64,000 nt of DNA from Psococerastis gibbosa (GCA_963971405.1 OZ020484.1:25420001-25484000), one strand, 5' to 3'. Positions 12,050 through 23,528 are shown, counted from the first letter of the stretch. The notes: generated by a model not told the origin, from the sequence alone. Program-made: numbers and translations.

Positions 12050-12215
12050 CACATGTTACAATGTCAATGTTAAGCATGTCTGAGCTTGTCCATTGGCACT
12101 TGTAGTCGGTGTGGATTGACATCGAGGAGTCAATCAGTTTGCCTATGACTAGAATTTCACTAGGAAACAATTCCTATAATAGTTGAAAACAGACGGCTGG
12201 GCAAGGTTTATCACA
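12050..12215 (-). repeat. Family B repeat, copy 4
   Basis: Reverse-orientation family B, recognised from 'gagcttgtccattggcactt', 'gtagtcggtgtggattgaca' and 'tcgaggagtcaatcagtttg'. Only the 3' two-thirds is retained. Its reading 'gacatcgaggag' is useful because it spans the site where another copy (31.1/32.3 kb) is interrupted by a LINE. Confidence 0.6.
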
Positions 12216-12835
12216 CTACAAGTCCACAAAGAAAGTAATACAATAGTATTAAGTAATACCTATTACAGCTAGTACAGAAATAGACGGGTTCATGGCAAAC
12301 GATACAAAAAAAGATGCTGTGTTAAAAGACTTGATGGCAAGTTATTGTATGTAATTCGGCTGGTTACTTCAATATTGCAGGTGAATGTAAGGAAGAAACG
12401 ACGCTAAGCCGATAAATAAGAAAGCAAAAGACACGCTAAAATTCGTATTTAATGTGGTGAAATTTTCCAAGCAGGCTCAGGTGGCCGGCGCCAGCTGATC
12501 GACTTGGTCTCGGAATTGGACGATATTGGCATTCCTAGCACGCCTCTCCCCAAATGGAAAATGGTGGTGTTAGAGAGGGGGGAGAGGGAGGATGGAGGGG
12601 GAAATTTCCCCCATGTCTTACTCCACTCTTTATGATTCCTCTCCTCGGTCGGAATTGACGCCGCTCTCTCCTCATTTGTGCTGGCATTGTTGCACTCTGT
12701 GGCTCATTATGGAGTTAATTTTTTTTTTTAAATAACTTCTCTTTTCCAGTAGTTACAACTGTTTCAATTTTACTAATTTTACGCACTAGGCGCTTCCCCG
12801 CTGAATGAATTACTACGGTATGGCCTAATGACGAC
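12216..12835. other. Unassigned stretch with purine-rich tract
   Basis: No gene. A strongly purine-rich segment at about 12560-12605 (GAGAGGGGGGAGAGGGAGGA-like) stands out in composition but has no recognisable function. Confidence 0.4.
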
Positions 12836-13055
12836 TTGTGTCTGTACTTATGCCACGCATCCGCCTGCTCCATTGTGTCAATGCTAAGCATTTCTCAAGT
12901 TGTCCATTGTCGCTTGTAGCCGTTGTAGGTTGACAGCGAGGGCGTGTACAAGTATGCCAGTGGCCATAATTAATATGGTAGTAATACCAATAATATCCGA
13001 AAGTACATATGAGGTTTATTGGGCCACTAAAGTCGGCCCACGTTCGTAAAAATTA
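12836..13055 (-). repeat. Family B repeat, copy 5
   Basis: Reverse-orientation copy carrying 'aagttgtccattgtcgcttg', 'tagccgttgtaggttgacag', 'tatgccagtggccat' and a 'gggccactaaagtcggccca' block. It is collinear with the copy at 11.2 kb over about 200 bp with indels. Confidence 0.6.
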
Positions 13056-13250
13056 TTGAGAAATAATAATAATCTACTTGCTATACTGTTAATTATCTAA
13101 TTGCAATAAAGATCAATTACAAGAATAACTGTAGCCTACCTAAGTATAATACCTGATTCTTCAAACAAACATTTATATCAGTTATCTATTCTAGTTAAAA
13201 TCGTTGGGTACATGTTTATGAGAAGTTGATTCAAATTATTGCTTACCTAT

Positions 13251-13505
13251 CTATACTTAAGTATAAGGAAAGATGGTCGAAATTATCGATATCGATTTTC
13301 CAACGGATATGCACTTTTTTTAGGTCGCTGGAGAGGGTTCTTACGAAATTTCTATCTGTGCATCGATTTATGGGCAAACTACACGATGGATTTCAACAAA
13401 ATTTGAGATGTAAGTTGATGAAAATGAAAATTTTTATATTTAGGGCTAACTCAATTTGGGTAACCCCTCCCCAAACGTCCAAAAACGTTCTTCTCCAAGG
13501 ATCCG
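13251..13505 (+). repeat. Family F interspersed repeat, copy 1
   Basis: Begins 'cttaagtataaggaaagatg', then 'gtcgaaatt', 'ttccaacggatatgcac', 'ttcttacgaaatttctatct', 'cgatttatgggcaaactac' and 'ctaactcaatttgggta'. The same order of blocks is found at 14.6 kb (forward), 51.1 kb (reverse) and partly at 58.1 kb. In this copy a 97-codon frame happens to be open, but it is not conserved in the better-preserved copy at 14.6 kb, so I do not call it a gene. Confidence 0.7.
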
Positions 13506-14007
13506 AAATTTACCCATAGGACAAACATAGATACAATGTACAATGGAATTATTCTATTTGGTACTGTACCTACACTAATACTGTAAATACTGTAAATACG
13601 TACCGGTTCTTTATTTCAAGGTCAACTTATTTCGACAGTCATAATTGTTATAAAGTAGTTGAGGGAACTGAATATCAAATGTGTAATTACGAACAGTGAC
13701 ATGTCGTGTCGGCTGCTGGATGGCTTGGTACAGTATGCCTGCAATTTTGTGATTAATCCAGTGATAATCAATCTAGTGTGACAATGCACCATCATTGATC
13801 ATGTCGACCCCACACAATCTCGACAAGTTATTGAAATGCCCGTGACACGTACCAGGTGCGAATGTGTCCCATGCGGGAAGAGTTTCTCAAAAAATTAATT
13901 CGTCTGATGCTGTTGTAACTTGGCGCTCATTTGTTTTCGGAAATGTCCCAAGACGTCCGTGACAAGGTGTGACTTCTTTATATTTGACGCCAGACGTCAG
14001 CGTCAGA
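13506..14007. other. Unassigned stretch
   Basis: No gene or shared repeat identified. Confidence 0.4.
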
Positions 14008-14151
14008 CATGGCCGTGCCCCCCCCCCCCCCCCCGCGAAATAAATTCTTGTATGTAAACCTGTACGGTTTGAAGAATTTATCCATTGATTCATTAATAAA
14101 TTACGTTTAAACAATTTTTTGGACCCCCCTCCCCCCAAAATCAAAACCTGG
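14008..14151. mobile_element. hAT-like MITE, family C copy 2
   Basis: Starts 'catggccgtgcccc' directly after GCGTCAGA (14000-14007). The interior has the family hallmark 'tgtaaacctgtacggtttga' and 'aattacgtttaaacaa', with a long C tract next to each end. The right side stops at 'aaaacctg' and is followed by the same octamer GCGTCAGA (14152-14159), although about 11 bp of the usual right TIR (ending in 'ggccttg') are missing. Either the terminus was lost precisely or the octamer match is fortuitous. Confidence 0.7.
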
Positions 14152-14169
14152 GCGTCAGATGCTCCCGGC

Positions 14170-14466
14170 CAGTACCTGGTTTGGCTATGGGGCCAGGAGG
14201 GCCAAAAAAGGGCCCCCCCCCCCCACAGAAAGCCGCAAAAGACAAAATTGCAATAGATTAAAAAAAAACTAAAGCCAATAAACAATCTTGTCGAAATATT
14301 TGGCGGGAAATTGGGACGTGCCGTGGCATTATTGATTTATCGCCTTACTCTATTCTATTTTGCATCCTGAGTCTCTATTTTATAAATATATGAAATATTC
14401 GTGTAAGGGTATAAAACGTTTCTGCCCTAAACAGCCCCCCCCCCCCCAAGGCCAACCCCGGCTCTG
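14170..14466. mobile_element. hAT-like MITE, family E copy 1
   Basis: TIRs 'cagtacctggtttggc' and 'gccaaccccggctctg' face each other. The flanks CTCCCGGC (14162-14169) and CTCCCCGG (14467-14474) are near-identical octamers, compatible with an aged hAT duplication. The interior includes 'cgggaaattgggacgtgc', 'tttatcgccttactctatt' and oligo-C tracts near both ends. It is collinear with 25890-26220. Only 18 bp separate it from the family C element on its left. No ORF with transposase features. Confidence 0.7.
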
Positions 14467-14582
14467 CTCCCCGGCTTGCGTTTCGTACTGTTCTTAGGGG
14501 AAGCATGTTCCGACTTGCGCGGCCAACTGCCGCTCCAATTTATTGATCATCTATTAAAATTCAGGTGAATCTTGCAGTAATC

Positions 14583-14965
14583 CGTTGGCGAGTTTTTGCT
14601 TTCCAATTTATACGTAGTATAAGGAAAGCTTTGTGATGGTCGAAATTTTCTATTCCCAGATTTCAACGGATTTACACGTTTTGAGGTCCCAGGAACCCAA
14701 AAAAGTGGTTTTTACGAAATGTCTGTCTGTCACTCTGTCTGTCTGTCTGTCTTTGCGTCGATTTCCGGGCAAACTACTCGGTCGATTTTGATGAAATTTG
14801 GCACGTAGGTTGACAAAAATCATACCTCGGAATATTTTTTTTTTATTTTGGGCTAACTCAATTTGGGGGGTTTTATTCTCAAAAAAATTAAAAAAAAAAC
14901 GTCTAAAAACGTCATTTCTCCAAAATGGCTCCAACGATTTCTTTTAAATTCACATATATTGTAGT
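14583..14965 (+). repeat. Family F interspersed repeat, copy 2
   Basis: The most complete copy: 'tatacgtagtataaggaaag', 'ctttgtgatggtcgaaattt', 'tttcaacggatttacac', 'gaggtcccaggaaccc', a (GTCT)n stretch, 'gtcgatttccgggcaaacta', 'gttgacaaaaatcata', 'gggctaactcaatttggggg' and a 'cgtctaaaaacgtc' hairpin near the right end. Open frames on the minus strand here (14650-15119) are shadows without recognisable protein features. Confidence 0.7.
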
Positions 14966-16409
14966 CGTTATTAATGTTGACAAAATGCGGGGGGTCGCTT
15001 GCCCCTTGATAGTTTGCTTCTGGGGGTAAAAAAATAAAATAACTCAATTTTAATGAAAAATGACTAAGAAATAATTTTTCTGTGAAACCTTTCCATCGAT
15101 GATTTCTACCTTCAGGCATGAGGTCAGCGTTTCACATTGGTGTAAAACATTACCTTTGATATGCCGAAGTTCTGGAAGTCCATATATTATAAAAAAGGAA
15201 ATAGCTAATTATGTTGTTTAAGTTTAAGAGCGTGATGTTTTCGACATTTGATAGGTACCTTATAAAGTCGATTTATAACAATATAGGCCTACAGTTGTAT
15301 ACAGTGCTAAGACTACAGTAATATGTGCGAAAAACAAAATTAAACATGAGTATAATTTTATTGTAGCCTAGCTAGCCAACTTTTACTGATATATAGTATT
15401 TCGTTGTGTTAACGGATGTAGGCCGCACTCGGGCATTTCCCCAGTGGCGTGATTTTTATAAATTGTTGTTGTATTGTGTATTGTTGCATTGTATTGTATT
15501 AAAAATATATTCATTCATTCATTCATTTCTTACTCTATAGGTAGACGTTCTCAAATTTCATTACTCTGTGACTAGGGGACTTCCAGTGCCAGTGAAACTT
15601 CAGTTTCGTAAGATAAAGCTTATGCCCTTTATTTACTCTAGATTTCTTTCATTCATTATGTCCTGAGAATGAGCTCAGTGTATATGACCGTCCATTTCTC
15701 TATTTGAAGTAATTTAATCAACGAAAAGTTACTTTGCTGGAGCCCTATTTAAGCTGTGAATCCCTCATTGTATAACTGTAAAGGGACCAAAACCAATTGC
15801 CGTAGGCTTACGAAATCCGACGATAAAAGCGAAGAGATACAGAAAATGAAAGGCCTTCTACGAAGTTAGTTGTATCATCTTCACTGCAGATAGCTACAAA
15901 ATTAAACTCACACTCCCAGAGAAGCTGAAAAGATGAAAAAAGTCGACTAGCAGAAAAATAGTCAGATTGGTCTCCCCAGCGAAAGGTCCCTCAACACCGC
16001 TTCGAAGGCCTTTTATGCTCCTTCCGGTAGCTTTTGTTTTCCGCGGAAATCCTAGAAAATTGCTGTGGTATATCCCCTCTCCGCTTCCTATACTTATAGC
16101 CTTAGGAAATCGAACGTTCAGAAAGGAAATTTTGAATATGGTTTTTCATTCATGAGGAAAAAGGAATCTGAGGTTACTTTCTTCTCCAGCTACGTGCGTA
16201 TGAATACTGCCAAGATTTTTTTATGCTGCTGTCTTTTGAAAAATAAATTATATCCTCTATTCTCTTATCATAAATATTAATGGAATACAGAGCTCACCCT
16301 TGAAACTCAGTGGGAATGCTACGCGATTTTTGTTAAATATCGGTTGATTTCGCTTTATTATGCTACTGCATGACTCAATAACTATATGAGAAAGGAAAAT
16401 ATCGCTTTT
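14966..16409. other. Unassigned stretch with a retroposon-like tail near 15.5 kb
   Basis: No gene recognised. At 15410-15530 the sequence 'gtaggccgcactcgggcatt' is followed by T-rich sequence and ends in 'aaaaatat' plus four (ATTC) units. This resembles the 3' end of a LINE or SINE read on the plus strand, without coding sequence. Overlapping frames at 15967-16280 show no known domain. Confidence 0.35.
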
Positions 16410-16744
16410 GCTGAGTCTTCTTCTTCTCCTTCCCTCTTAGTGCCGCGTGCGGGGGGGGGGGGGGGGTCGCCCCGAACCTACTCGCCCCGGTCGGACGTTA
16501 ACGCCTTGAACGCGGCCATTGTTTTCCCTTTTGCTCCGGTGAGTTGTTCAATCCTTTCCTCAAGGGTTGTCCTCAGTCTGCCGATGGCTCTTCTTCCTTG
16601 CGGCCTTGCTTCCGCCAACCTCCGGGTGGTCCTGTTCTCGTCCATCCTTTGCTGAGTCAAAGGGATTCTAAATTTGCGGTTTCGAGTAAATACCCGAAAA
16701 CAGTTTTCGCGTATTGCTGTATCAGGCTGCTGGATGCGCCACAC
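16410..16744 (-). pseudogene. LINE C-terminus and 3' tail, copy 1
   Basis: On the minus strand a frame contains RRLAEARPQGRRAIGRLRTT, then LEERIEQLTG, then KTMAAFKALTSDRGE, before running out. The homologous copy at 57.9 kb reads GRRPIGRPRTTLEERIEQLT, so the two preserve a protein signal despite DNA divergence. Downstream on the minus strand come a long C run (plus-strand G tract near 16450) and a (GAA)n tail, typical of a LINE 3' end. Relative to copy 2 it has lost about 10 bases near 16480, which breaks the frame. Known: a GRPR-type basic segment is common near the end of several LINE ORF2 proteins. Inferred: LINE clade unknown. Confidence 0.6.
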
Positions 16745-16895
16745 AGAAGGAACTCGAATTACTTTTGTTTGGAGCAGGCTTCAGTAGCCTCTAGATGTAG
16801 AAAAGGAAGTGGAGTTACTTCTATACCAATCAGCACAAAATATGGGGAAATTATTGTTCAGAAAGAGAATTAACTTTGAATTTTAATTTCTTGTA

Positions 16896-17024
16896 AGTCA
16901 AATAGACCTGAGCTGTAAGACTTAGTCCGTAGTACTAGACTCAGCCCCAATCTCGCTGAATCCGTAATTATTTTTTTCTATAAAGAATTTTATTATAATA
17001 GTCTTACAGCTCAGGTTCACTTGA
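16896..17024. mobile_element. Short TIR element (single copy here)
   Basis: Inverted ends: 'gacctgagctgtaagact' near 16904-16923 and 'agtcttacagctcaggttc' near 17001-17020, with further partial pairing outside (CAAATAG against CACTTG). About 130 bp, AT-rich interior, no ORF. This is consistent with a MITE, but I see no second copy in the window and no clean target duplication. Confidence 0.55.
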
Positions 17025-17317
17025 CACCGCTATAGTAAAGTTAATAAATAAATAAAATAAGATAATAAAATCTATGATGACTTTGCAAAAGTATATCTAA
17101 AGGAAATTAATAATTAGTTACCTAATTCACAAGACTAAATGGCATTTGTGGTCACTAGCTAACACCATTTTTGTGCTAAATTATATTATTAACCACATAA
17201 ACGAAAGATATCGTGGGCTGTGTTACACCAAAAAGCGGCTTAAGTTATGAACTATGCAGTAGTAAAGTATTTTTGTAAATAGAAACTTAAAAACCCTTCA
17301 TAATTATAAATCAACCA

Positions 17318-17440
17318 AGGCGGCTATTCCACTTGTCAATTTTTCTTCAATAATTGCTGATATTTTTTATTTACTCTACGTCATCTCATCAATTATTGAT
17401 GCACAAAAGACGGAATATTGACAAGTGGAATAGCCGCCTA
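17318..17440. mobile_element. Short TIR MITE, family T
   Basis: Near-perfect 22-bp inverted ends, 'ggcggctattccacttgtca' on the left and 'tgacaagtggaatagccgcc' on the right. The interior also folds back ('caataattgctg' against 'catcaattattgatg'). A half copy lies at 8963-9025. The GGCG-type ends resemble those of family A. Confidence 0.75.
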
Positions 17441-18055
17441 AACAAGATCAAATCGATTCAAAAACGCAAAAACTAATTTCGCAGTAAAATCAGTCGTTGA
17501 AGAACATAATGGGGAAAGGATCACAAACTAGGGGCAATCTGCGTCCCTCCCTTCACGGGTTTGTAATACTGTGGGAAATTGAGCACACTCGCGTACAGGT
17601 ATGTTGCGGATATTATGGGGGGCAGCTGCTGGTGGGGGGGGGGGGTTGAAGGGACAGTTTTGGAGGGATGAACGAACACGGCCGGACACTCCAAACCGCC
17701 ACGGCCATTAATCAACATCACAAGCACTTGTCTCCAACCAGTATCCGCCATGTTCTGCCGAAATGACGTCATCAACGTAATCTTTTCGGTCGCCAAAGTT
17801 AATGTTTTTTGCTGTATGGGGGATCTCTGCACGTAATGAATTCTGCGATGACGACCGCAATCCGCTGTAATTTATTGCTGCTACGAAAATTATTACAAAT
17901 TAGTCTGCCGTCTGTTACCGCTGTTTATACTGATGTGAATTATCGTACTGTTTATACACCTTTAGTTGTCTGTATTGGACGAGTTTTTTGTTGTTGATAA
18001 TTACCCCTTTTCTCTATTTATATAATACATTCGACTCGTGTCAACTTATAATAAG
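17441..18055. other. Unassigned stretch
   Basis: No gene identified. A 13-base G run lies near 17633 inside GC-richer sequence (17560-17830). A 103-codon minus-strand frame across it has low-complexity proline/histidine content and is probably chance. Confidence 0.4.
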
Positions 18056-18115
18056 AACTACGTTATAGAGGGAGGGTCCAGAAGTCCGTGGCCTAACCTA
18101 GAAGGAGAAATAAAT
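18056..18115 (+). repeat. Family I repeat, copy 1
   Basis: Shares 'ggtccagaagtccgtggcct' followed by 'aacctagaaggagaa' with the reverse-oriented segment at 18862-18920. Too short to classify. Confidence 0.45.
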
Positions 18116-18861
18116 CAGGCAAATTGTGTTGTTTACTGTGTAGGCACATCCTTTACTAGAGCTAACGCCAAATTAGAGCATTCCACACATCTTAGATCAG
18201 ACTCGCGAGGACCTAGAGTGCGCGAGGTACACGGAAATTTAAACATTTCGCATGGTCAACAGTAATGGGTCGTTTTGTGTTTTGCTGCTGAGACGGTCAA
18301 CGACTGCGAAATTAATAGGGGCCTGATTAGCTTGTATGGCATATTCGTCCTAAACATAATCCAAGACCACAATGTGTGTACACCTGAAAGGATTGAAAAA
18401 AAAAATAACGAACGGTGATTTAGATGGCATGTCCCTTATTTTAGAAAAAAATTTCTACAAGGTGTGGTCTTTCGGTAACAATTATTTCCTGACGGCAGTA
18501 TGATCACTTCAGTAAATCACAGACCCCCGAAAGTTGCGTACCCCAAACTTCTGAAAACCCATAGCGCACCAGAAGGGTTGGAGAAGCTGGCATTTGACAT
18601 GTGAGTTCGACTCTGACATAATCCTCCGTAATAGCTTAGAATAGACCACTAGCTATTATTCAATGCAACCGGAATAAAATAAATCACCAAGATATAGACG
18701 GGTTGCTACTTTGTACCGTTGAAAATATTAAAAAAAGGCAATTTTTCAGCATTTCCGAAAATAATTTTTTCGGAGGGCTTAAAAAGTTTTTAGAAAGGTA
18801 AGCCCACGTGAAATGATGTTCATAAAGAACACACTAAAATTTAGAGCAAAGCTAATCTTTT
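18116..18861. other. Unassigned stretch with a tRNA-like segment near 18.6 kb
   Basis: At 18555-18625 'agcgcaccagaaggg' is followed about 30 bases later by 'gagttcgactctga', spacing and sequence reminiscent of pol III A and B boxes. I cannot fold a full tRNA from it. It may be the head of a SINE. The rest is unassigned. Confidence 0.3.
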
Positions 18862-18920
18862 TAGCGGTTCTCCGTCTAGGCTAGGCCACGGAATTCTGGA
18901 CCTACCTACGTAAGTATATA
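18862..18920 (-). repeat. Family I repeat, copy 2
   Basis: Reverse complement of the block at 18056: its minus strand reads 'ggtccagaattccgtggcct' then 'agcctagacggagaa'. The two copies face each other about 750 bp apart, so they might be remnants of the ends of one larger inverted-repeat element. Confidence 0.45.
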
Positions 18921-19204
18921 TTGTACTATATGATTGGTCACTCCTCATTATTTCGTAGTAGACTAGTAGCCCCTGTTTCTCATGAATATTGAGTTTAATC
19001 AAACCAGCTAACCTATACTGTATGAGCAGTGCGTATGTACACATGGTACTGACTATTGTATAAAAATTTTGCTCTATTACCGACGCAGACCTACCGTTTT
19101 ATAAAATAGTAATCAACAAACTTAAACATTTAGGGCTTGAAATACAAAGTTAACAGTCCAACACCGATTGGATGCTTTATGAATAGTGAATGCATCTCGC
19201 CCAT

Positions 19205-19425
19205 GGACAGATACAGGCAGCCCCCCCCCCCAAAAAAAAATATTTTCAGACATTATTAATATTGTTTCCTTTGGCAAACTGGTAGGCCTATATGTCCTCG
19301 ATGTTAACCTACACTGACTACAAGTGATGATGGACAAGCTGAGCCAAGCTAACCATGGAGGCAATATAACAGGCGAAAGCATGACTTCACCAATTACAGT
19401 TTACGAGTTCCTGCAACATTTATAG
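19205..19425 (+). repeat. Family B repeat, copy 6
   Basis: Recognised from 'cagacattattaatattgtt', 'tttggcaaactggta', 'gatgttaacctacactgact', 'acaagtgatgatggacaagc' and 'gcgaaagcatgactt'. The 5' blocks are replaced by a C run and A run near 19219. Confidence 0.6.
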
Positions 19426-20125
19426 AGTAATTATAATTAATACAGTTACATACAATTTAGTTGCATGAATGAAAATACAATTAACATGAATCCTCCATTC
19501 GGTACTGCATTCTTCGTAGCGTGAAAAATTACTGAATGAGGAAAGCGAACACTCAAAAACTGAAAACCACATAATTAAAACTGCGGCTCTAGAAATTGGA
19601 GGAAAACTCGGTCGGAGCCTTTCAGCAAACTCAGCAGTGGCTGCTGTACGTGCTGTGTTACGGCCTTCAAATCCCCACAAATGAGTTATTCCAACGCGAT
19701 TTTCCTTCAAAAGGTTGTTAATTATTTTTCCTAGAATTTCGTCTAATTCTATACTTAGACTGCATTGCTGCGTCAATTCATCATTCTTCGCCTTTTATAT
19801 TCATGATATTAGAATTAGGTCACATTGCATCTTATCTAAGAAATCATTTACAGCCGAGTACCCATTTTAAGGAAATAATTAATCTATTGAATTGTTTTTA
19901 TTTTATGTTCGTTGGGTGAAATTTGTTTTATTTTTATTTTCAGTAATTAGGCAACCTAAAACGCAAACATACAAAAGCATTAAATTATGGAATGTATAGT
20001 ACACTATTACTAGTAGTAGTACAAGTATTACTACAGTAACCTACTCTTAATTTAGTGAGCTTATCTTTTACATTATGCCTGATAACCTTTTAACAGATCT
20101 TTCTCATTTAAATATCTTTTATTGC
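19426..20125. other. Unassigned stretch
   Basis: A 118-codon minus-strand frame (19420-19776) has no domain that I recognise and overlaps the end of a repeat; not called as a gene. Nothing else identified. Confidence 0.4.
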
Positions 20126-20538
20126 CTTAAGTGGACATGCTACATAGAAAATTAGACCCCCAAATCTTAATATTTTTATTAACTTTTAATTTTTTATTTC
20201 ATTAACAAGGCAAGTTATTAAATATTTGACCCATGTAAGTTATAGAAGACTTCTTCATACATTAAATATCGAAATAGGAAATAATACATTTTTCGTACCT
20301 TAATTCTTAAAATAAATTAAAAAAATAAAAACAGTGGGGACTAAAATTTCGCGTCAACCTGGATTTTTGGAAAAACTACAAAACCGAAAAGTCAAAATAC
20401 CCGATTATATGATGCACAAAGTAGTCTTCTACAACCTAAGTGAGCCGAATTTTTAATAACTTGCTGAGTTAATGAAATAAAAAATAACATCTATTTAATC
20501 TTGCGGTGCCAATTTTCTGCGTAGCACATCCCATTAAG
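20126..20538. mobile_element. Foldback TIR element, family K
   Basis: About 413 bp that folds back along most of its length. The ends are 'cttaagtggacatgctac' against 'gtagcacatcccattaag'. The arms continue through 'agaaaattagac' against 'gccaattttct', 'tttatttcattaac' against 'gttaatgaaataaa', and 'gtaagttatagaagact' against 'agtcttctacaacctaag'. No coding sequence. Single copy in this window. Confidence 0.7.
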
Positions 20539-22090
20539 TAAAAGAAGTCACTTACTTTGAGGTGCCCATCACGGGAATATTGCTAGCGTGCTCCTCTTAA
20601 TTACCAGTGCAAACAATTTTTGTAACTCAAAACTAATGTTAATGATAATTATAATATGTATGAATTTCTGATTATATCGGTCTTTATGGTAGATATGAAT
20701 CACCAACCATGAATTTCAATCGAACTATGCTTTGATATGGAACTGTTTGAATTCTTTGGACACCAATCACTAAATCACTGACCACTAAAACTGTTGTGTT
20801 AAAAGCTGAGAGAATTTAAAAGTTGTGACAGAATCAGTGGGCTTGAGCCAAGGAGAGCGTTGGCCTCCCCCACAACATGATTTTAATATGGGAGCCGAAA
20901 ATGTTGGTACCTGAACATATCCAGGGAAATTTATTTCGTATGGTTTGACTTCCTCCTCCCAGACACTACATTGTCATTGACTTACTGACTGACTGATATT
21001 GACAAGATTTTGCCCTATAGAAGATAGACACAGACATTCACTCTTTTTTACTTTTATCGCCTCGCTCTGTCCACCGGCCCACCCTCTCACTGTTAAAAGT
21101 ACCTTACTCAACTACTCAAGGTCCGAAACTACCTATTTTATGCATGATCAATGATTAGATAGTGGTTGTGCGAATGATCTACGCGAAACCGATAATCATT
21201 CTTCTCCCATTTCATTGAAAGGTTCAAATTACTGCTGGACGCTTCAATTTGATCAATGAGTAATTATATGGAGCAACTTTGGTAAATTGGTGCATCAGAA
21301 TGCGCTGAAATTTGATTACTCATTAAATCGTATTGGGTGTTCGCTCGAGTCTCAAGACTGCAACAATTACGATTATTTTGATCATTACTGGGGCAGTAAC
21401 CGTCAGACCACGATTTATTATCGAACAATTTGTCGAAAATTTGATGAAATGAAGCAAAGCGTTTACCGGGAGGTTCGTTAGTGCAGTTAATTAGTTATTC
21501 GCAAGTTTCTGTATAAGCCGAACTGAAACCACCCACAATAGCTTCATCTTGCAATTTTTTAAGATGCAAAACCGGCTATTCCCTTCTACTAGATATTAGA
21601 TAGCAATATACCATATTCATTATTCAAAATCACAATAGAGGATATTATACATTACTATAGTATTCATGCCTATTTAGTTTTCTCGGTTTTTATCATATGT
21701 TGCTACTACCGAGCAAATTCTCTTTGCGAGGGACGTAGTCTCTTAAGGAAAAGTAGGAAGACTTCGAGCGTGAGGGTGACGCTACAGTAGTAGAATTCTT
21801 TTCATCCACCAATTTACTCTAGATCTTAGACTAGAGTTTTAACTAGAAAGACTCTTCGGGACCTTATTGTTTGCTCTACTTTCCTTATATAGCATTGTCA
21901 GAAAAATTGGCAATCAACATCTTTCGGGTGAGCGCTGAGAGTACTTTCCACTCATAAGCTGTACTTCATCTGCTAGACGCAGGAAAGATCCGAATTTGAG
22001 TAGGTACTTAAACGCTTTGGCGGATCCATAGGCAGGGAGCGCGCGACCCCTTCCTGGCCCTGAAAAAATGCATGTGAAATGCTTAAACGT
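20539..22090. other. Unassigned stretch
   Basis: No gene or shared repeat identified. A 64-codon frame at 21287-21481 is hydrophilic but matches no family I know and lacks exon-like borders. Confidence 0.4.
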
Positions 22091-22091
22091 A

Positions 22092-22220
22092 CTACTACCC
22101 GACCACGATAGGATGGCACTTGGGACACCTATAAAAATCTAGTAAATTCGGTGTTCCACTTATGCAAATTTTCGAATAAACAAAGTGTTCCAATGGCCAC
22201 CCTATCGTGGTCGGGTAGTA
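22092..22220. mobile_element. Short TIR MITE
   Basis: About 130 bp with strong 20-bp inverted ends: 'tactacccgaccacgatagg' on the left and 'cctatcgtggtcgggtagta' on the right. An extra GTAC/ACT sits at the left edge. Single copy in this window; no ORF. Confidence 0.7.
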
Positions 22221-22483
22221 CATCACAATTCACGATCATCCATTCATTTAAAATTTCCCCCTTGAGCAAACTCCCAAGAAGCATTCCCTGAAAGAGTTGC
22301 CTTAATTTTCAGTATTTACTCCCCCTTCACTGACAGAAACTCTTACTAAGAAGATAATTGCTTGCCTATTGCCACTTGATGGTTTCATACTGTTATGTAA
22401 ATGGATAAACAATTAATAAATAAGCAAACCTTTCGTTCAAAAACATGAGGCATGCTTTGAAGTTTGAACTATTTCCCGCAACT

Positions 22484-22640
22484 CAAGGCCCTGCCCAGGG
22501 GGGTGGTCTAAGGGGTCCGGACCCCCTCAGAAAAATAAAATGTTTAAAGTTACGCTGGATAGAACGGACTTTCATTAATAAAATACGTAAAAAGTATTTT
22601 GGACCCCCCCCCCCCAAACAAAAACCTGGGCACGGCCTTG
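22484..22640. mobile_element. hAT-like MITE, family C copy 3
   Basis: Well-preserved 16-bp TIRs, 'caaggccctgcccagg' and 'cctgggcacggccttg'. The interior is collinear with the copy at 53.3 kb ('attaataaaatacgtaaaaa') and has oligo-G/C tracts next to both TIRs. The flanks give only a partial octamer match, so the duplication has decayed or been lost. Confidence 0.75.
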
Positions 22641-23145
22641 TCAACTCCTCCTTTTCCAACTGGCACGCAGCTCACGTACTCAAAACGGTAGGCTTATGAA
22701 GAAAAGGTCTCCGTGACGTCATAAATCAAGGGAAAGATGACAAACAGCCACACGACAAATCTCAGCAACCTGCACAACATTTAAATTCGGCAGACAAACA
22801 AAGCATATTTTTATTTTCACTTCTCAAAAATCTGCCATGGAGCCCCTCAAAATTTTGAGCTCTGATATACGTTGTCGCACTTTGGTTGAGAGGTTCTTTT
22901 TAAATTTTCTGAGTGATTTCCAATTTGCTGCTGCGAAGATTAAATTCGAAAGGTTTTGAAAGCTTTTTGTGGAATTTGTATATTGTATGATTCCTTCACT
23001 CTGGTAGTAGTGGCAATAGAGAACACACAATATGCACTGTAAATCTGTAATTTGCCAGTTGCTTTGTACTTAGTATTTACAGTATATATATACAATATAT
23101 ATATACATTAGGGGAGCCTAGGTTTCGCTTCCTGTATTCAGTTTA
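22641..23145. other. Unassigned stretch
   Basis: No gene. Alternating TA near 23080-23105. Confidence 0.4.
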
Positions 23146-23150
23146 TTATA

Positions 23151-23523
23151 GGGGTCTTGAGAGTGTTGGTGTTATCGAGTTATCGAGTTAGATGTGCTAT
23201 CCAAGTTAAGGCACAATCGTGACTGGACCTCGGGAGTGAGTTATCATGCTATATCGAAAACATTTAACAGGGTAAACAACGTGGTAGTAGTCAGACGTTC
23301 GTGGCACGGTTTTAAAGAAAGTGGCAGAACTCTATTCTAGTGCCACATTCGTTTAATTGTTTATATTTTTTGCGCAAGCTAAATAGCACACTTAACTAAC
23401 TTGGAAGTGCGTTTAGGACAGCACGCTGGTTAGCTTAGGTTATCGGGCAATCGGTGTGTTAACTTAACTTGATATAACACACTTAACTAGCTAACTCGAT
23501 AACACGAACACTGTGAAGACCCC
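23151..23523. mobile_element. TIR MITE with 5-bp duplication, family L
   Basis: TIRs of about 35 bp begin 'ggggtcttgagagtgttggt' on the left and end 'gaacactgtgaagacccc' on the right; both continue into 'gttatcgagtta' and 'taactcgataac'. An exact TTATA flanks both sides (23146-23150 and 23524-23528). The interior contains several short 'cacacttaactaac'-type motifs in both orientations. No ORF. A 5-bp duplication does not identify the superfamily by itself. Confidence 0.75.
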
Positions 23524-23528
23524 TTATA

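Noticed and set aside
13887..14285. A 132-codon minus-strand open frame
   Set aside because: It spans two MITEs and their G/C runs, producing glycine strings; no protein family is recognisable.
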